From positions 868,001 to 932,000 of the forward strand of contig CAXXPV010000003.1 of NCBI GenBank assembly GCA_963675935.2: DNA of 64,000 nt. Reading direction: 5' to 3'. The notes below the pieces were generated by a model. That model ran no database searches and had not been told where the DNA came from. It saw nothing but the letters and a program-made list of their open reading frames with translations. Source of the stretch: G963675935 sp963675935. Lineage in GTDB: Bacteria; Planctomycetota; Planctomycetia; Pirellulales; Thermoguttaceae. Below, piece by piece: positions 7,340 to 15,348 of this stretch (positions within the stretch are counted from its first letter, which is position 1; each line of letters begins with the position of its first letter). The position numbers were made by a program, and so were the translations under genes.

Positions 7340-8479
7340 TCACTCCCCGCATATCTGCTGCTTCAATTGCTCGAACTCCTCATGATTCCGAAATTGAACC
7401 ACCAGCTTGCCGCGTCCCCGGGCGTTGTGCGTGATCTTCACCTTCATGCCTAACGCCGTGTGGAACTGCTGCTCGAGCGCCGCAATGTGGTCGTTCTTCA
7501 CCCGGCCAGGACGCGAAACCGGCTTCTCCGTCGCCTCGTCGGCCGACAACGGCTCGCGATCAGCCGAGTCGATCATCTCTTGAACCAGACTCTCCGTCTG
7601 CCGAACATTCATGCCCTCGCGCTGAATCCGTTCGCAAAACGCCACCTGCTCGCGCTCGTCGCCCAAGGGCAGCAACGCCCGGGCGTGGCCCTGCGTGATT
7701 TTGCCGCGGCGAAGCGAATCCTGCACCGCCTCGGGCAGTTCCAACAGCCGAATCAGATTGGCGATCGTCGAGCGGTCGAGCTTCAACCGCCCGGCCAACT
7801 CCTCCTGCGTGCAGCCGTATTCGTCGAGGTATTTTTGGAACGACGCCGCCTTTTCCAAGGCGTTGAGGTCTTTTCGCTGGAGATTTTCGACAATGGCCAA
7901 CTCGGCCATCTGCCGGTCGTCGGCCTCGACCACGTTGACCGGCACGTCGGTCCAGCCGGCCTGAATCGCCGCGCGGAGCCGCCGCTCGCCGGCCACGAGT
8001 TGGTAACGATCCTTGACTCGCCGCACCACGAGCGGCTGCAACAGGCCGTGTGTCGCAAGACTTTCGGCGAGGGCCTTCATCTCGTCGGGGTCGAAATCCT
8101 GACGCGGCTGGGCCGGATTTCTGTCGATCTGGCGAACATTGACGCGGGCCGGGGCCGTTGCCGTTGCGCTAGGAGCGGTTTCCGTCGCTCTGGCCGGCTG
8201 CTGCTGTTGCGCCGGCGAGGGCAGATGATGTGGCTGCGCGTGCAATTGGCCCGGCGTGGCGTGGGGAACGTCGAGCCGGAACAGCGATTCCGCCGAGGGC
8301 GTCGCGAGGGTCGAACTGTGCTGTTCGACGCCGGGCATGGCCATCGTCGATGTCGTTTCCGACACGGCCGACGGCCTCGCCGGCTGAGTCGTTTGCGTCG
8401 TTTGGGCCGAATCGTTTCGCGGCGGAAGCTGCCCTAAAAGAGCCTCCAAACCGCGTCCTAGCCGTCGTTCTTTAGTCAC
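7340..8479 (-). CDS. parB: ParB/Spo0J chromosome-partitioning protein
   Basis: A 379-residue ParB. An N-terminal low-complexity stretch rich in Gln, Ala and Pro (residues about 15-115) is followed by the ParB/Srx-like CTP-binding domain. That domain includes NPAQPRQDFDPDEMKALAES, the GERRLRA box and the ENLQRKDLN box. The helix-turn-helix DNA-binding domain follows (CTQEELAGRLKLDRSTIANL, then GHARALLPL), and then a C-terminal dimerisation segment. ParB binds parS sites, spreads as a CTP-dependent clamp and works with ParA in origin segregation. Its start overlaps the end of parA by eight bases, so the two are coupled. The Q/P-rich extension is longer than in Bacillus Spo0J. Confidence 0.96.
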   Translation of the reverse strand: MTKERRLGRGLEALLGQLPPRNDSAQTTQTTQPARPSAVSETTSTMAMPGVEQHSSTLATPSAESLFRLDVPHATPGQLHAQPHHLPSPAQQQQPARATETAPSATATAPARVNVRQIDRNPAQPRQDFDPDEMKALAESLATHGLLQPLVVRRVKDRYQLVAGERRLRAAIQAGWTDVPVNVVEADDRQMAELAIVENLQRKDLNALEKAASFQKYLDEYGCTQEELAGRLKLDRSTIANLIRLLELPEAVQDSLRRGKITQGHARALLPLGDEREQVAFCERIQREGMNVRQTESLVQEMIDSADREPLSADEATEKPVSRPGRVKNDHIAALEQQFHTALGMKVKITHNARGRGKLVVQFRNHEEFEQLKQQICGE

Positions 8480-9218
8480 GATCGAGTACCTCCATGCACA
8501 GTTCTACGTAGGCCCTGGCGCCTCGGGAGCGGGGCGCATAGTCGATCACCGAGCGGCCATGACTCGGCGCTTCGGAAACCGCCACGTCACGCGGAATGAC
8601 CGTCTGAAACACGATCTCGCCAAAAAACTCTCGAACCTCTTCGTCTACCTCGCGAGTCAGTTCGAGCGTGGGATCGTACATCGTCAACACAATCCCGCCG
8701 AACTGAAGCTGGCTGGTTCCGTTCTGCATCACGTCGCGAATGACTCCGATCATCTGCGTCAGCCCTTCCATCGCGAAATACTCGCACTGGATGGGCATAA
8801 AAACCTCGGTCGAACTGCTCAACGCCGTTTTCGTCAACGGTCCCAGCGACGGCGGACAGTCGATCAGCACGAAATCGTAGGCGTTGAAGCCGGTCATCAG
8901 GTGTTCACGCAGCCGAGCCGATTGTTGCGGGTCGTCGCGGGTCAACAGTTCCACATCGCGGAAGCTGCGGCTGCCGGGCAACAGATCGAGCTTCGGGATG
9001 TCGGTCGGCAAAACCCCCTGACGGATCGGTGCGCAGCGAACCAGCGGATGGCTATCGGTCGGCTGGCGGCCCAATCCGGTGGTGGCGTTGCACTGCGGAT
9101 CGAGATCGACCAGGAGGGTTTGGACGCCGGACTGAGCGAGCGCAGCGGCAAGATTCAGGGCGGTGGTGGTTTTCCCAACCCCCCCCTTCTGATTGGCCAC
9201 GCAAAAAGTCCGAGTCAC
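8472..9218 (-). CDS. parA: ParA/Soj chromosome-partitioning ATPase
   Basis: A 248-residue ParA-type deviant Walker ATPase. The N-terminal KGGVGKTTTALNLAAAL holds the signature lysine of the deviant Walker A motif, LLVDLDPQCNATTGLG is the A' motif, and DFVLIDCPPSLGPLT is Walker B. ParA binds nucleoid DNA in its ATP form and is stimulated by ParB. It is first in the parAB pair. No canonical parS sequence was found by eye in the 900-bp space upstream, so the centromere may be elsewhere or diverged. Confidence 0.96.
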   Translation of the reverse strand: MTRTFCVANQKGGVGKTTTALNLAAALAQSGVQTLLVDLDPQCNATTGLGRQPTDSHPLVRCAPIRQGVLPTDIPKLDLLPGSRSFRDVELLTRDDPQQSARLREHLMTGFNAYDFVLIDCPPSLGPLTKTALSSSTEVFMPIQCEYFAMEGLTQMIGVIRDVMQNGTSQLQFGGIVLTMYDPTLELTREVDEEVREFFGEIVFQTVIPRDVAVSEAPSHGRSVIDYAPRSRGARAYVELCMEVLDRD

Positions 9219-10110
9219 TTTTTATACCCCCAGCGCGAACGATAGTGGAAACGTATTCCCACCGGAAAAGGGCGCACTTGTTTGCCCGCAAGCTATGAGC
9301 CTCCTTGCCGATAGCGTCCCGAGTATGGGTGGGGATTCTAGCAGGGAGTCGGCCTGGGAGGGAATGCCAGTTTTTCCGCGGAAGGGGAGGGGGGGCAAGT
9401 TGCACTTTGCAATAATGCGACATTTCATACGCCCGTTCAGAGATTGTCCGCCTTTCCGCGTGAAATGTGGGCGATGTTTTTATATGCTGTGAGCGGTCGA
9501 AATTGTCTGAATTGTGCCATCCCCAAAAATATCGGACAAACCAGACCGCACAAGGTATACCTTGCTCGGGCACTGGCGATACATTTTTCCCGAGGGAGAA
9601 CATGTATCAATTCAAGCCGCGTACGGTATACCCCGAAGGAATTTAGTAGGACAGCCCTTTCGGACTATTGTTCCGCTATTCCGCACCGCAACTCCTTTCG
9701 CACCAACATGCGAAATGTGGACGATCTCTTCACGGGCGTTTCCGCCGAAGGCGTTTCAGGCCCGGCGTTTATGATGAGTTGAGGTGGCTAACCTGCGTGG
9801 GATGCGTCGTTCTCGTTTGCGGGGATTCTGCTTCGCTTGTGTGTAACCGCCGTGTGCCAAGGGCCAGTGGAATGCGTCCCACGACCAACGATGACGAACA
9901 GATGACGCCACCCATGCGTGGCATGGGTGACATCATTGGAAAAACAATTTCGCTATCCAACGCATCCCCAAATACAATAAGTAGTTAAGGCGTCCGTTGC
10001 GAGAATAGGGAACCTGCGATTACGAAGGCGCCGACAGAATCGCTTTTCGTTGTACGACTTGTTGACGGAGCGTAATGATTTGCGTTCCCTCGTCCAGTTG
10101 TGGATTGAAC
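9219..10110. other. 892-bp intergenic region between parA and the sigma-factor gene
   Basis: No convincing gene is seen in either strand. It contains a GGGCAAGTTGCACTTTGCAA segment (about 9394-9415) resembling the ISKra4 end at 32116, and the 79-bp repeat at 9554-9632. A short palindrome sits near 9910-9927 (ACCCATGC/GCATGGGT). It presumably holds the divergent promoters for parA and the sigma factor. Confidence 0.6.
9554..9632 (+). repeat. 79-bp dispersed repeat with GGTATACC ends, copy 1
   Basis: It begins GGTATACCTTGCTCGGGCAC and ends GTACGGTATACC, so its ends are inverted copies of GGTATACC. The internal CATGTATCAATTCAA is shared with 13481-13557. It lies upstream of the sigma-factor gene. 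Confidence 0.8.
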
Positions 10111-10635
10111 ATGGACTCCATTCGGCACGAACAATTCGCCAAGGCATTCGTCCAACAGCAGGGGCGAATCTACGGGTGCATCGTCACGATGTTGCCCAAC
10201 CGGCACGACGCCGAGGACGTCTTCCAGCAGACGAGCCTGATTCTTTGGCAGAAATGGGAGCAGTTCGATCAGAAGCAGGATTTTGTGGCCTGGGCGTGCG
10301 GCATTGCTCGGAACGAAGTCCGCAATTTTCTGCGTAGCCGCGGACGAGAGCGAGTGGCGTTCAGCGACAAGCTGATGGACGAACTGGCCGACGTTCGGCT
10401 CGAAGTGCAGCCGCTGCTCGAAAAACGCCGCAACTTGCTGGTCGCGTGCATGAAGAAGCTCGACTTCCTCGCCCGCGAATTGCTCGAACGGTGCTACCAG
10501 AACAAAGAGCCGATGAAGATTATCGCCCGGCAATTGCGCACGACGACGAATGGGTTGTATTTGCGATTGCGGCGGATTCGGCGCGAGCTGCTCGATTGCA
10601 TCGAGCGCGGCGATGACGGGGAGGACGCGCCATGA
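10111..10635 (+). CDS. ECF-type RNA polymerase sigma factor
   Basis: A 174-residue sigma-70 family factor of the kind frequent in Rhodopirellula and Verrucomicrobium relatives. Region 2 is near residues 14-80 (FAKAFVQQQGRIYGCI, DAEDVFQQTSLILWQKW, FVAWACGIARNEVRNFL), and region 4 is near 110-165 (CYQNKEPMKIIARQLRTTTN, a helix-turn-helix). The start at 10111 (MDSIRHEQFAKAF) is preferred over 10075, which would add twelve unrelated residues. Its stop overlaps the start of the next gene, a FecR-like anti-sigma gene, by four bases, which implies a sigma/anti-sigma operon. The regulon is unknown; the following PEP-CTERM and DUF1559 genes are candidates. Confidence 0.9.
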   Translation: MDSIRHEQFAKAFVQQQGRIYGCIVTMLPNRHDAEDVFQQTSLILWQKWEQFDQKQDFVAWACGIARNEVRNFLRSRGRERVAFSDKLMDELADVRLEVQPLLEKRRNLLVACMKKLDFLARELLERCYQNKEPMKIIARQLRTTTNGLYLRLRRIRRELLDCIERGDDGEDAP

Positions 10636-12332
10636 GTTTGTCCTCAGTCATACTGCCGCCGGCCGAGAGTGAATTGGCTCGGCTCGTCGAGTTGATGTGC
10701 GACAGCGCGATTGCTCCGGCCGAGCGCGACCGCTTGGAATCGCTTTTGACCGGCGACCGCGAGGCGCAGCTCTATTACGTGGCCTACCTCGATCTACATG
10801 CCGAGATGCAGTGGATGATGCGGGACGAGGGAGTGGAAGAAAAGGCGGAAAGCGGAAGTTGGAAGGCGGATCAGACGAATCCCCCTTCCCCCTTCCCCCT
10901 TCCCCCTTCCTTCACTCTCTCCTCTTTTCTCCCGACTACTCCGCTGGGCAACTTTGCGTTTTCCTACGCCATGTCGGCGGTGTTGGTGTGCATTGGGCTG
11001 TGGATATTCTCGCTGATGTCCGCGTCGTCGCCCAGCAATGCCATTGTCAAGAATAATTCAACGGATGCAAATTCTCGAAATTCTACGACACCCAACGTGC
11101 CACCCCCGACGCTCGAGCCGCAGATCGTTTCGGTCGCCCGAATCACCGGCATGGTCGATTGCGTGTGGGTCAACGCGGATGATGCCCCCTTCCATGATCG
11201 CGTGGTGTTCGGCACGAAGTACATGCTGGCCTCCGGGCTGATGGAAATCACCTACCACACCGGAGCCAAGGTGATTCTTCAAGGTCCGTGTACCTATACG
11301 GCGGAATCGACCGCCGGAGGGTATTTGTCGCTTGGCAAGTTGACGGCGCGGGTGGAAAGTAGGTCCCGTCTGCCGGACGGGACAAGTAGGTCCCGCTTGC
11401 CGAGCGGGACATTGCCAACCGATAGCGATGCCTCGAAGTCCCGCCCGGCAGGCGGGACCTACTTTGCCGTTCGCACTCCCACCGCCACCGTCACCGACCT
11501 TGGCACGGAATTTGGCGTCGAAGTGGAGAAGTCCGGTGGAACGCTTTCGCACGTCTACCGTGGCAAGGTCGAATTGCGGGTTGTCGTCTGCGATGGAAAG
11601 AACAACGAGCAAGTAATTCCGCTCGGCGAAAATGAGTCGGCGCGGGTGGCGCTCGACAATGCGAAGGTCGTCAGGATAGTTCGCATCAAAGGTGCGGAGC
11701 CATCGAATGCGTTTACACGTAAAATGCCGAAAGCGGTGCCGATCAAGCTGTTCAACACCGGCGTTGGTTTGAAGGAAGGTCAATCGGATCCGCACTGGCA
11801 GCTTGTCGCCCGGAGCGATGACCCGAAGTTTAAGCCGCAGGCGGCCGCGGTAATTTCCAACTTCGGATCATCGTGGATGGCCAACGCCCCGAGCCGGTCG
11901 CAATGGATTGGTTTTCCGGGGGCCAGCGCCGCGGACGGCGTCGTTTACACCTTCCGCACGACATTCGAGCTGGCCGGGCCGTGGACGGGGACGGCCGCCG
12001 TGCGCGGATATTTCGTGTCCGACAATCGCGTCCGGGCGATTCGCCTCAACGACCGTGCGGTTCCACTGCCCGCTCAGACCGAAGATAGCTACGATTTCTT
12101 CAACTATTTCTCCATCGGCCGCGGGTTCATCCAGGGCACAAACGTGTTGGAGATTGAGGTGGAAAATGGAACGATCAAAGACGGGAATCCATCCGCCGGT
12201 ACGACTGTGTCCCCGGTGGGGCTTCGGATGGAACTGGAGGGCACAGTACTCCAGCCGGTGGAAGCGTCCGCGACAACCACGGACAATGCGTCAGATGGCG
12301 GAAAGGAGGGCAAACCCGCGAAAGGGTCATAA
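10632..12332 (+). CDS. FecR-domain anti-sigma/membrane protein with C-terminal extracellular region
   Basis: A 566-residue protein. The N-terminus holds a short helical anti-sigma-like region (LVELMCDSAIAPAERDRLES) at residues 10-70. One transmembrane helix follows near residue 112-130 (MSAVLVCIGLWIFSLM). The FecR domain is near 170-340 (ITYHTGAKVILQGPCTYTAE, FAVRTPTATVTDLGTEFGVE). The C-terminal region of about 180 residues is probably periplasmic and has no family I can name. Two features look inserted: a CCCTTCC-type low-complexity stretch (10884-10915) before the membrane helix, and a palindromic repeat inside the FecR domain (11363-11462) that adds about 33 residues without breaking the frame. 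It is coupled by overlap to the sigma-factor gene. Confidence 0.85.
   Translation: MSLSSVILPPAESELARLVELMCDSAIAPAERDRLESLLTGDREAQLYYVAYLDLHAEMQWMMRDEGVEEKAESGSWKADQTNPPSPFPLPPSFTLSSFLPTTPLGNFAFSYAMSAVLVCIGLWIFSLMSASSPSNAIVKNNSTDANSRNSTTPNVPPPTLEPQIVSVARITGMVDCVWVNADDAPFHDRVVFGTKYMLASGLMEITYHTGAKVILQGPCTYTAESTAGGYLSLGKLTARVESRSRLPDGTSRSRLPSGTLPTDSDASKSRPAGGTYFAVRTPTATVTDLGTEFGVEVEKSGGTLSHVYRGKVELRVVVCDGKNNEQVIPLGENESARVALDNAKVVRIVRIKGAEPSNAFTRKMPKAVPIKLFNTGVGLKEGQSDPHWQLVARSDDPKFKPQAAAVISNFGSSWMANAPSRSQWIGFPGASAADGVVYTFRTTFELAGPWTGTAAVRGYFVSDNRVRAIRLNDRAVPLPAQTEDSYDFFNYFSIGRGFIQGTNVLEIEVENGTIKDGNPSAGTTVSPVGLRMELEGTVLQPVEASATTTDNASDGGKEGKPAKGS
11363..11462. repeat. Palindromic repeat inserted in frame inside the FecR domain
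   Basis: Three related units with GTAGGTCCCG or its complement CGGGACCTAC and stems of the type CCCG-CTTGCCGAG-CGGG occur within about 100 bp of coding DNA. In the protein they read as SRSRLPDGTSRSRLPSGT, between RVE and FAVRTPTA, residues that are normally close together in FecR domains. Confidence 0.75.
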
Positions 12333-12371
12333 TGATTGAGCTTTTCGTTTTTTAGGGGGAGTGTCGGTTTC

Positions 12372-12482
12372 GCTCGTTCCCACGGACCTCCGCGGGAACA
12401 CACGACGGAACGCCCTGCGTCCAGCGCGAGGCCGCCGAGTGGCCGAAAAAGGTCCGTTCCCACGTAGAGTGTGGGAACGAGG
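12372..12482. repeat. CGTTCCCACG-type palindromic repeats
   Basis: Two CGTTCCCACG motifs and the complementary GTGGGAACGAG sit in a 110-bp intergenic stretch, with GGGAACACACGACGG between. Such units form transcript hairpins. No gene is seen between 12333 and 12602. Confidence 0.7.
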
Positions 12483-12602
12483 GATAACGAAGGATAAGAG
12501 ATGAGAAGCAAGGAAACTGAGGTTTTTTTTAAGACTGGGATGTCCCGGCCGGCCAAGGTTTCCCAACTTGTTTTGCCCTTGTGGCAGAATGGACTGGTAG
12601 AG

Positions 12603-13385
12603 ATGTCTATGAAGAATCGTTTACGTGTTGTTTTGTCGGTCGCAGCCTTGTTGCCTCTGATCGCCACATGCGCCCAGGCGGTTACGATCTCCACGAACAG
12701 CGACGGCCAGAATCCACTCTATGGGGCCAGCGCTACTTGGGGGCCCACGGTAAACATGGTCAATAACGTGCTGGTTGGCTTGACGCCAACCGCTCAGGCC
12801 GGCGCTTGGCCGGAGTATGATCCCACTCCCGGTAGTGGTGTCTTGGGTGTGTCGGCCCTCACGGACGGCGTTCTTGGCCCGATCGGAAAAGTGGGGGTTA
12901 ACTCCTCCGTTTCCCCATTTACCTATGCCAACGGCGCCGGTAACTATTATTCTGCTGATGCAAACTCCGCGACTTATGTCTTTGCGGCAACCAAGCTGAG
13001 CACAATTGAGGTCTACGGTGGACACATCGACGGTCCGCTGAATCGCATTCACTACAATGTGGACGTGAGTACGGACGGCGGCACGACTTGGACAGCACTG
13101 GGCGTCGACGCCGATTTTACACCTCCTGAAAGCATCTCGGGTGTTGCTTCGTCCGTGGGTAAGACAACGCTCAGCGACGATGGCGCCGGCACCTCACTGC
13201 TCGGCGCAAATGGCTTGACGGTCAACGCGCTGCGGGTCAATTTCCTAGGCAGCGGCAACTACTACTACGGAACGGGGTATCTGGAAGTCGCCGCCTATAA
13301 AGTCGTTCCCGAGCCGTCGTCTTTGGCACTGTTGACCGCCGGGCTGATCGGCCTGTTGGCTTATGCATGGAAGAAGCGGAAATAG
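12603..13385 (+). CDS. PEP-CTERM exported protein of unknown function
   Basis: A 260-residue protein with a signal peptide (residues 3-24, hydrophobic VVLSVAALLPLIATC) and a beta-rich middle rich in Gly, Ser, Thr and Asn with no lysine clusters. The PEP-CTERM tail is VVPEPSSLALLTAGL, then a hydrophobic helix, then WKKRK. The middle contains YVFAATKLSTIEVYGGHIDG and VDVSTDGGTTWTALGVD, typical of a jelly-roll or discoidin-like extracellular domain. The start at 12603 (MSMKNRLRVV) places the signal peptide correctly; the open frame continues upstream to 12501 without a plausible start context. It may belong to the regulon of the upstream sigma factor. Confidence 0.85.
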   Translation: MSMKNRLRVVLSVAALLPLIATCAQAVTISTNSDGQNPLYGASATWGPTVNMVNNVLVGLTPTAQAGAWPEYDPTPGSGVLGVSALTDGVLGPIGKVGVNSSVSPFTYANGAGNYYSADANSATYVFAATKLSTIEVYGGHIDGPLNRIHYNVDVSTDGGTTWTALGVDADFTPPESISGVASSVGKTTLSDDGAGTSLLGANGLTVNALRVNFLGSGNYYYGTGYLEVAAYKVVPEPSSLALLTAGLIGLLAYAWKKRK

Positions 13386-13414
13386 GTCCCTGGTTTAGGG
13401 TTTGACTTGTCTCC

Positions 13415-13447
13415 GGCGTCGTCGCGAGAACGTCTCGCGACGACGCC
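13415..13447 (+). terminator. Strong stem-loop after the PEP-CTERM gene
   Basis: A perfect 15-bp inverted repeat (GGCGTCGTCGCGAGA / TCTCGCGACGACGCC) with a three-base loop lies 30 bp after the stop. No T run follows, so it may terminate by another mechanism or protect the transcript end. Confidence 0.55.
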
Positions 13448-13480
13448 CGGAGCGCCCTTGGTGTCGTTTCCAACAGGTTG

Positions 13481-13557
13481 TTATACCTTGCACGGGCACT
13501 GGTGATGCATTTTTCCCGAGGGAGAACATGTATCAATTCAAACCGCGTACAGTATAG
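13481..13557 (+). repeat. 79-bp dispersed repeat, copy 2
   Basis: It shares most bases with 9554-9632, from TTATACCTTGCACGGGCACT to GCGTACAGTATAGG. It ends about 50 bp before the ATG of the DUF1559 gene, so it could carry promoter or leader function. Confidence 0.8.
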
Positions 13558-13607
13558 GTGATTTTCGCAATTTATCAACGCATCTCTTTTTCGACTGGGA
13601 GTACACG

Positions 13608-14681
13608 ATGTCCTATCTCAATCAGAGTTCATCAATAAAAAACCATAAATCCCCCGGTTTCACTTTGGTTGAGCTTTTGGTGGTCATCACGATCATCGGC
13701 ATCTTGATCGCGTTATTGCTGCCGGCGGTGCAAGCGGCGCGTGAGGCGGCGCGAAGGATGCAATGCAGCAACAACCTCAAACAACTCGCGCTCGGCTGCA
13801 TGACCCACGAAAACGCCACGGGCCGATTTCCGACCAATGGCTGGGGTTTTGCTTGGACCGGCGACGCCGACCGCGGCAACGATTGGCGCCAGCCCGGCGG
13901 GTGGATTTACAATGTTCTGCCCTACATCGAGCAACAGGCGTTGCATGAACTTGGCATGGGTTTGAGCAATACCGAAAAATATGCGGCTCACATGAAGCGG
14001 TTGAATACGCCGTTGGGTATTTTATATTGCCCCACGCGACGGCCGGCAATCGTCTACCCCTGGGTTTCCGGCGTCAGTGTCGTGAACGCCGGACCGCCTT
14101 CGCCGCCAGCAACGGCAACTCGCAACGATTATGTGGGCAACGGCGGCGACTTCCCCACCAGTCCGTACGGCCACGCGGCTTGGGCTTCGGCTCCGCCAAA
14201 TACGGGTGCCGGACCGACCTCCACGATGCAAGTTGAATATCCGCCCGGAAAAATGACGCCCGGTGCGCAGTCTACCTTCGCCGGCGTCGCCACATCGGCC
14301 ACGGGCATAATGTACTGCGGCAGTCTTATTAAAATGGCGGACATTACCGACGGAACCAGCAATACCTACTTGATTGGCGAGAAGTACGTATACCCTGACT
14401 TCTATTCCACCGGCGGCGATGGCGGCGACAACGAATCTGCCTATTCCGGTGACAACGCCGATAACGTGCGATGGACTAACAATGTTCCGTATCCCGACAC
14501 TCCGGGTTATTACACCGCCAATCTTACGGACTCGACTTTTGGCAGCGCACACGCCACCGGCTTCCACATGGCCTTCTGCGACGGGTCGGTGCAGCAGATG
14601 AGCTACTCGATCGACGCGACGGTCCACAAAAACCTCGGCAACCGCAAGGACGGCTACGCCATCGACGCGAAAAAACTGTAG
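13608..14681 (+). CDS. DUF1559 (SBP_bac_10) prepilin-like exported protein
   Basis: A 357-residue protein of the DUF1559 family, which is highly expanded in planctomycetes. It opens with a class III/type II pseudopilin signal, GFTLVELLVVITIIGILIAL (residues 17-36), in which the peptidase would cut after the glycine, followed by LLPAVQAAREAARRMQCSNN. The middle contains the H-x-G-W and PYIEQQ segments, and the C-terminus has the family's HATGFHMAFCDGSVQQMSYSI. The family probably forms surface or periplasmic filaments, but its function is undefined. It is separated from the PEP-CTERM gene by a stem-loop and a repeat. Confidence 0.95.
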   Translation: MSYLNQSSSIKNHKSPGFTLVELLVVITIIGILIALLLPAVQAAREAARRMQCSNNLKQLALGCMTHENATGRFPTNGWGFAWTGDADRGNDWRQPGGWIYNVLPYIEQQALHELGMGLSNTEKYAAHMKRLNTPLGILYCPTRRPAIVYPWVSGVSVVNAGPPSPPATATRNDYVGNGGDFPTSPYGHAAWASAPPNTGAGPTSTMQVEYPPGKMTPGAQSTFAGVATSATGIMYCGSLIKMADITDGTSNTYLIGEKYVYPDFYSTGGDGGDNESAYSGDNADNVRWTNNVPYPDTPGYYTANLTDSTFGSAHATGFHMAFCDGSVQQMSYSIDATVHKNLGNRKDGYAIDAKKL

Positions 14682-14870
14682 GCCCTTGGCCCCCTTTTCA
14701 ACCTTGCCCCCCGGTCTTGGATAATGAGTTTTTCAGCTTGAAATCGGGCCAACCCTTCTGCTATGGTGATGTTGGACTGCCAGACGTGTTCGACCGCCGT
14801 CAAAGCGGCGAAGAGAACGCGGAAATTGGAAAATCCGCATGTTGATGACCAACTCACCCTGGACAATACG

Positions 14871-15254
14871 ATGAATTTCATTCCGTTCGCCGCAGGCGAG
14901 TTCGTTCCCGCCTCGCACGAAGACCCCCGTGCGCCCGGAACGCTCAAAAAAGTGCTGCTCAAAAAAGACGACCTTCGGCCGGGGCGTCTTCAAATGGTCA
15001 ACTGGTCGCTTCTGGCCGCTGGCAAGCAGTTCGCTCTGCACTACCACGAAGATATGCAGGAAATATTCATCGGCGTCGCCGGCGTGGCGGAAATCACCGT
15101 GGCCGACAAAACCTTCACGATGCGCCGCGGCGACACCGTCGTGATCGATGCCCGCGAGCTTCACCAGATGCGCAACCCGGGCCCGGACGATTTCGAGTAT
15201 CTCGCCGTCGGCGTCGCCGGCGAGGCCAACGGAAAAACGGTGGTGGTGAATTGA
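14871..15254 (+). CDS. Small cupin-fold protein
   Basis: A 127-residue single-domain cupin. Motif 1 is HYHEDMQEIFIGVAGVAEI, with two histidines and a glutamate that could bind a metal. Motif 2 is GDTVVIDARELHQMRN, with the third histidine. The start at 14871 (MNFIPFAAGEF) removes an upstream stretch (14763-14870) with no family resemblance. Single cupins act as sugar isomerases, dioxygenases or sensors, and the substrate is not evident. It is followed at once by a GTTTAGCC repeat and faces the convergent ROK gene. Confidence 0.85.
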   Translation: MNFIPFAAGEFVPASHEDPRAPGTLKKVLLKKDDLRPGRLQMVNWSLLAAGKQFALHYHEDMQEIFIGVAGVAEITVADKTFTMRRGDTVVIDARELHQMRNPGPDDFEYLAVGVAGEANGKTVVVN

Positions 15255-15258
15255 ACCC

Positions 15259-15335
15259 GTTTAGCCGGCGAGCTTGCTCGCCGCGTTTTGACTGAAATTG
15301 CGACCATCCGCGGCGAACAAGTTCGCCGGCTAAAC
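15259..15335. repeat. GTTTAGCCGGCG dispersed palindromic repeat, copy 2
   Basis: The ends GTTTAGCCGGCGAGCTTG and GTTCGCCGGCTAAAC enclose CGCCGCG/CGCGGCG. It lies between the convergent cupin and ROK genes and could act as a bidirectional terminator. Confidence 0.9.
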
Positions 15336-15348
15336 AACGCGCCCGCCT

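Noticed and set aside
9452..9475. TTTCCGCGTGAAAT as a parS-like site
   Set aside because: It has an extra base relative to the TTTCACGTGAAA core, so the match to the known parS is not good enough.
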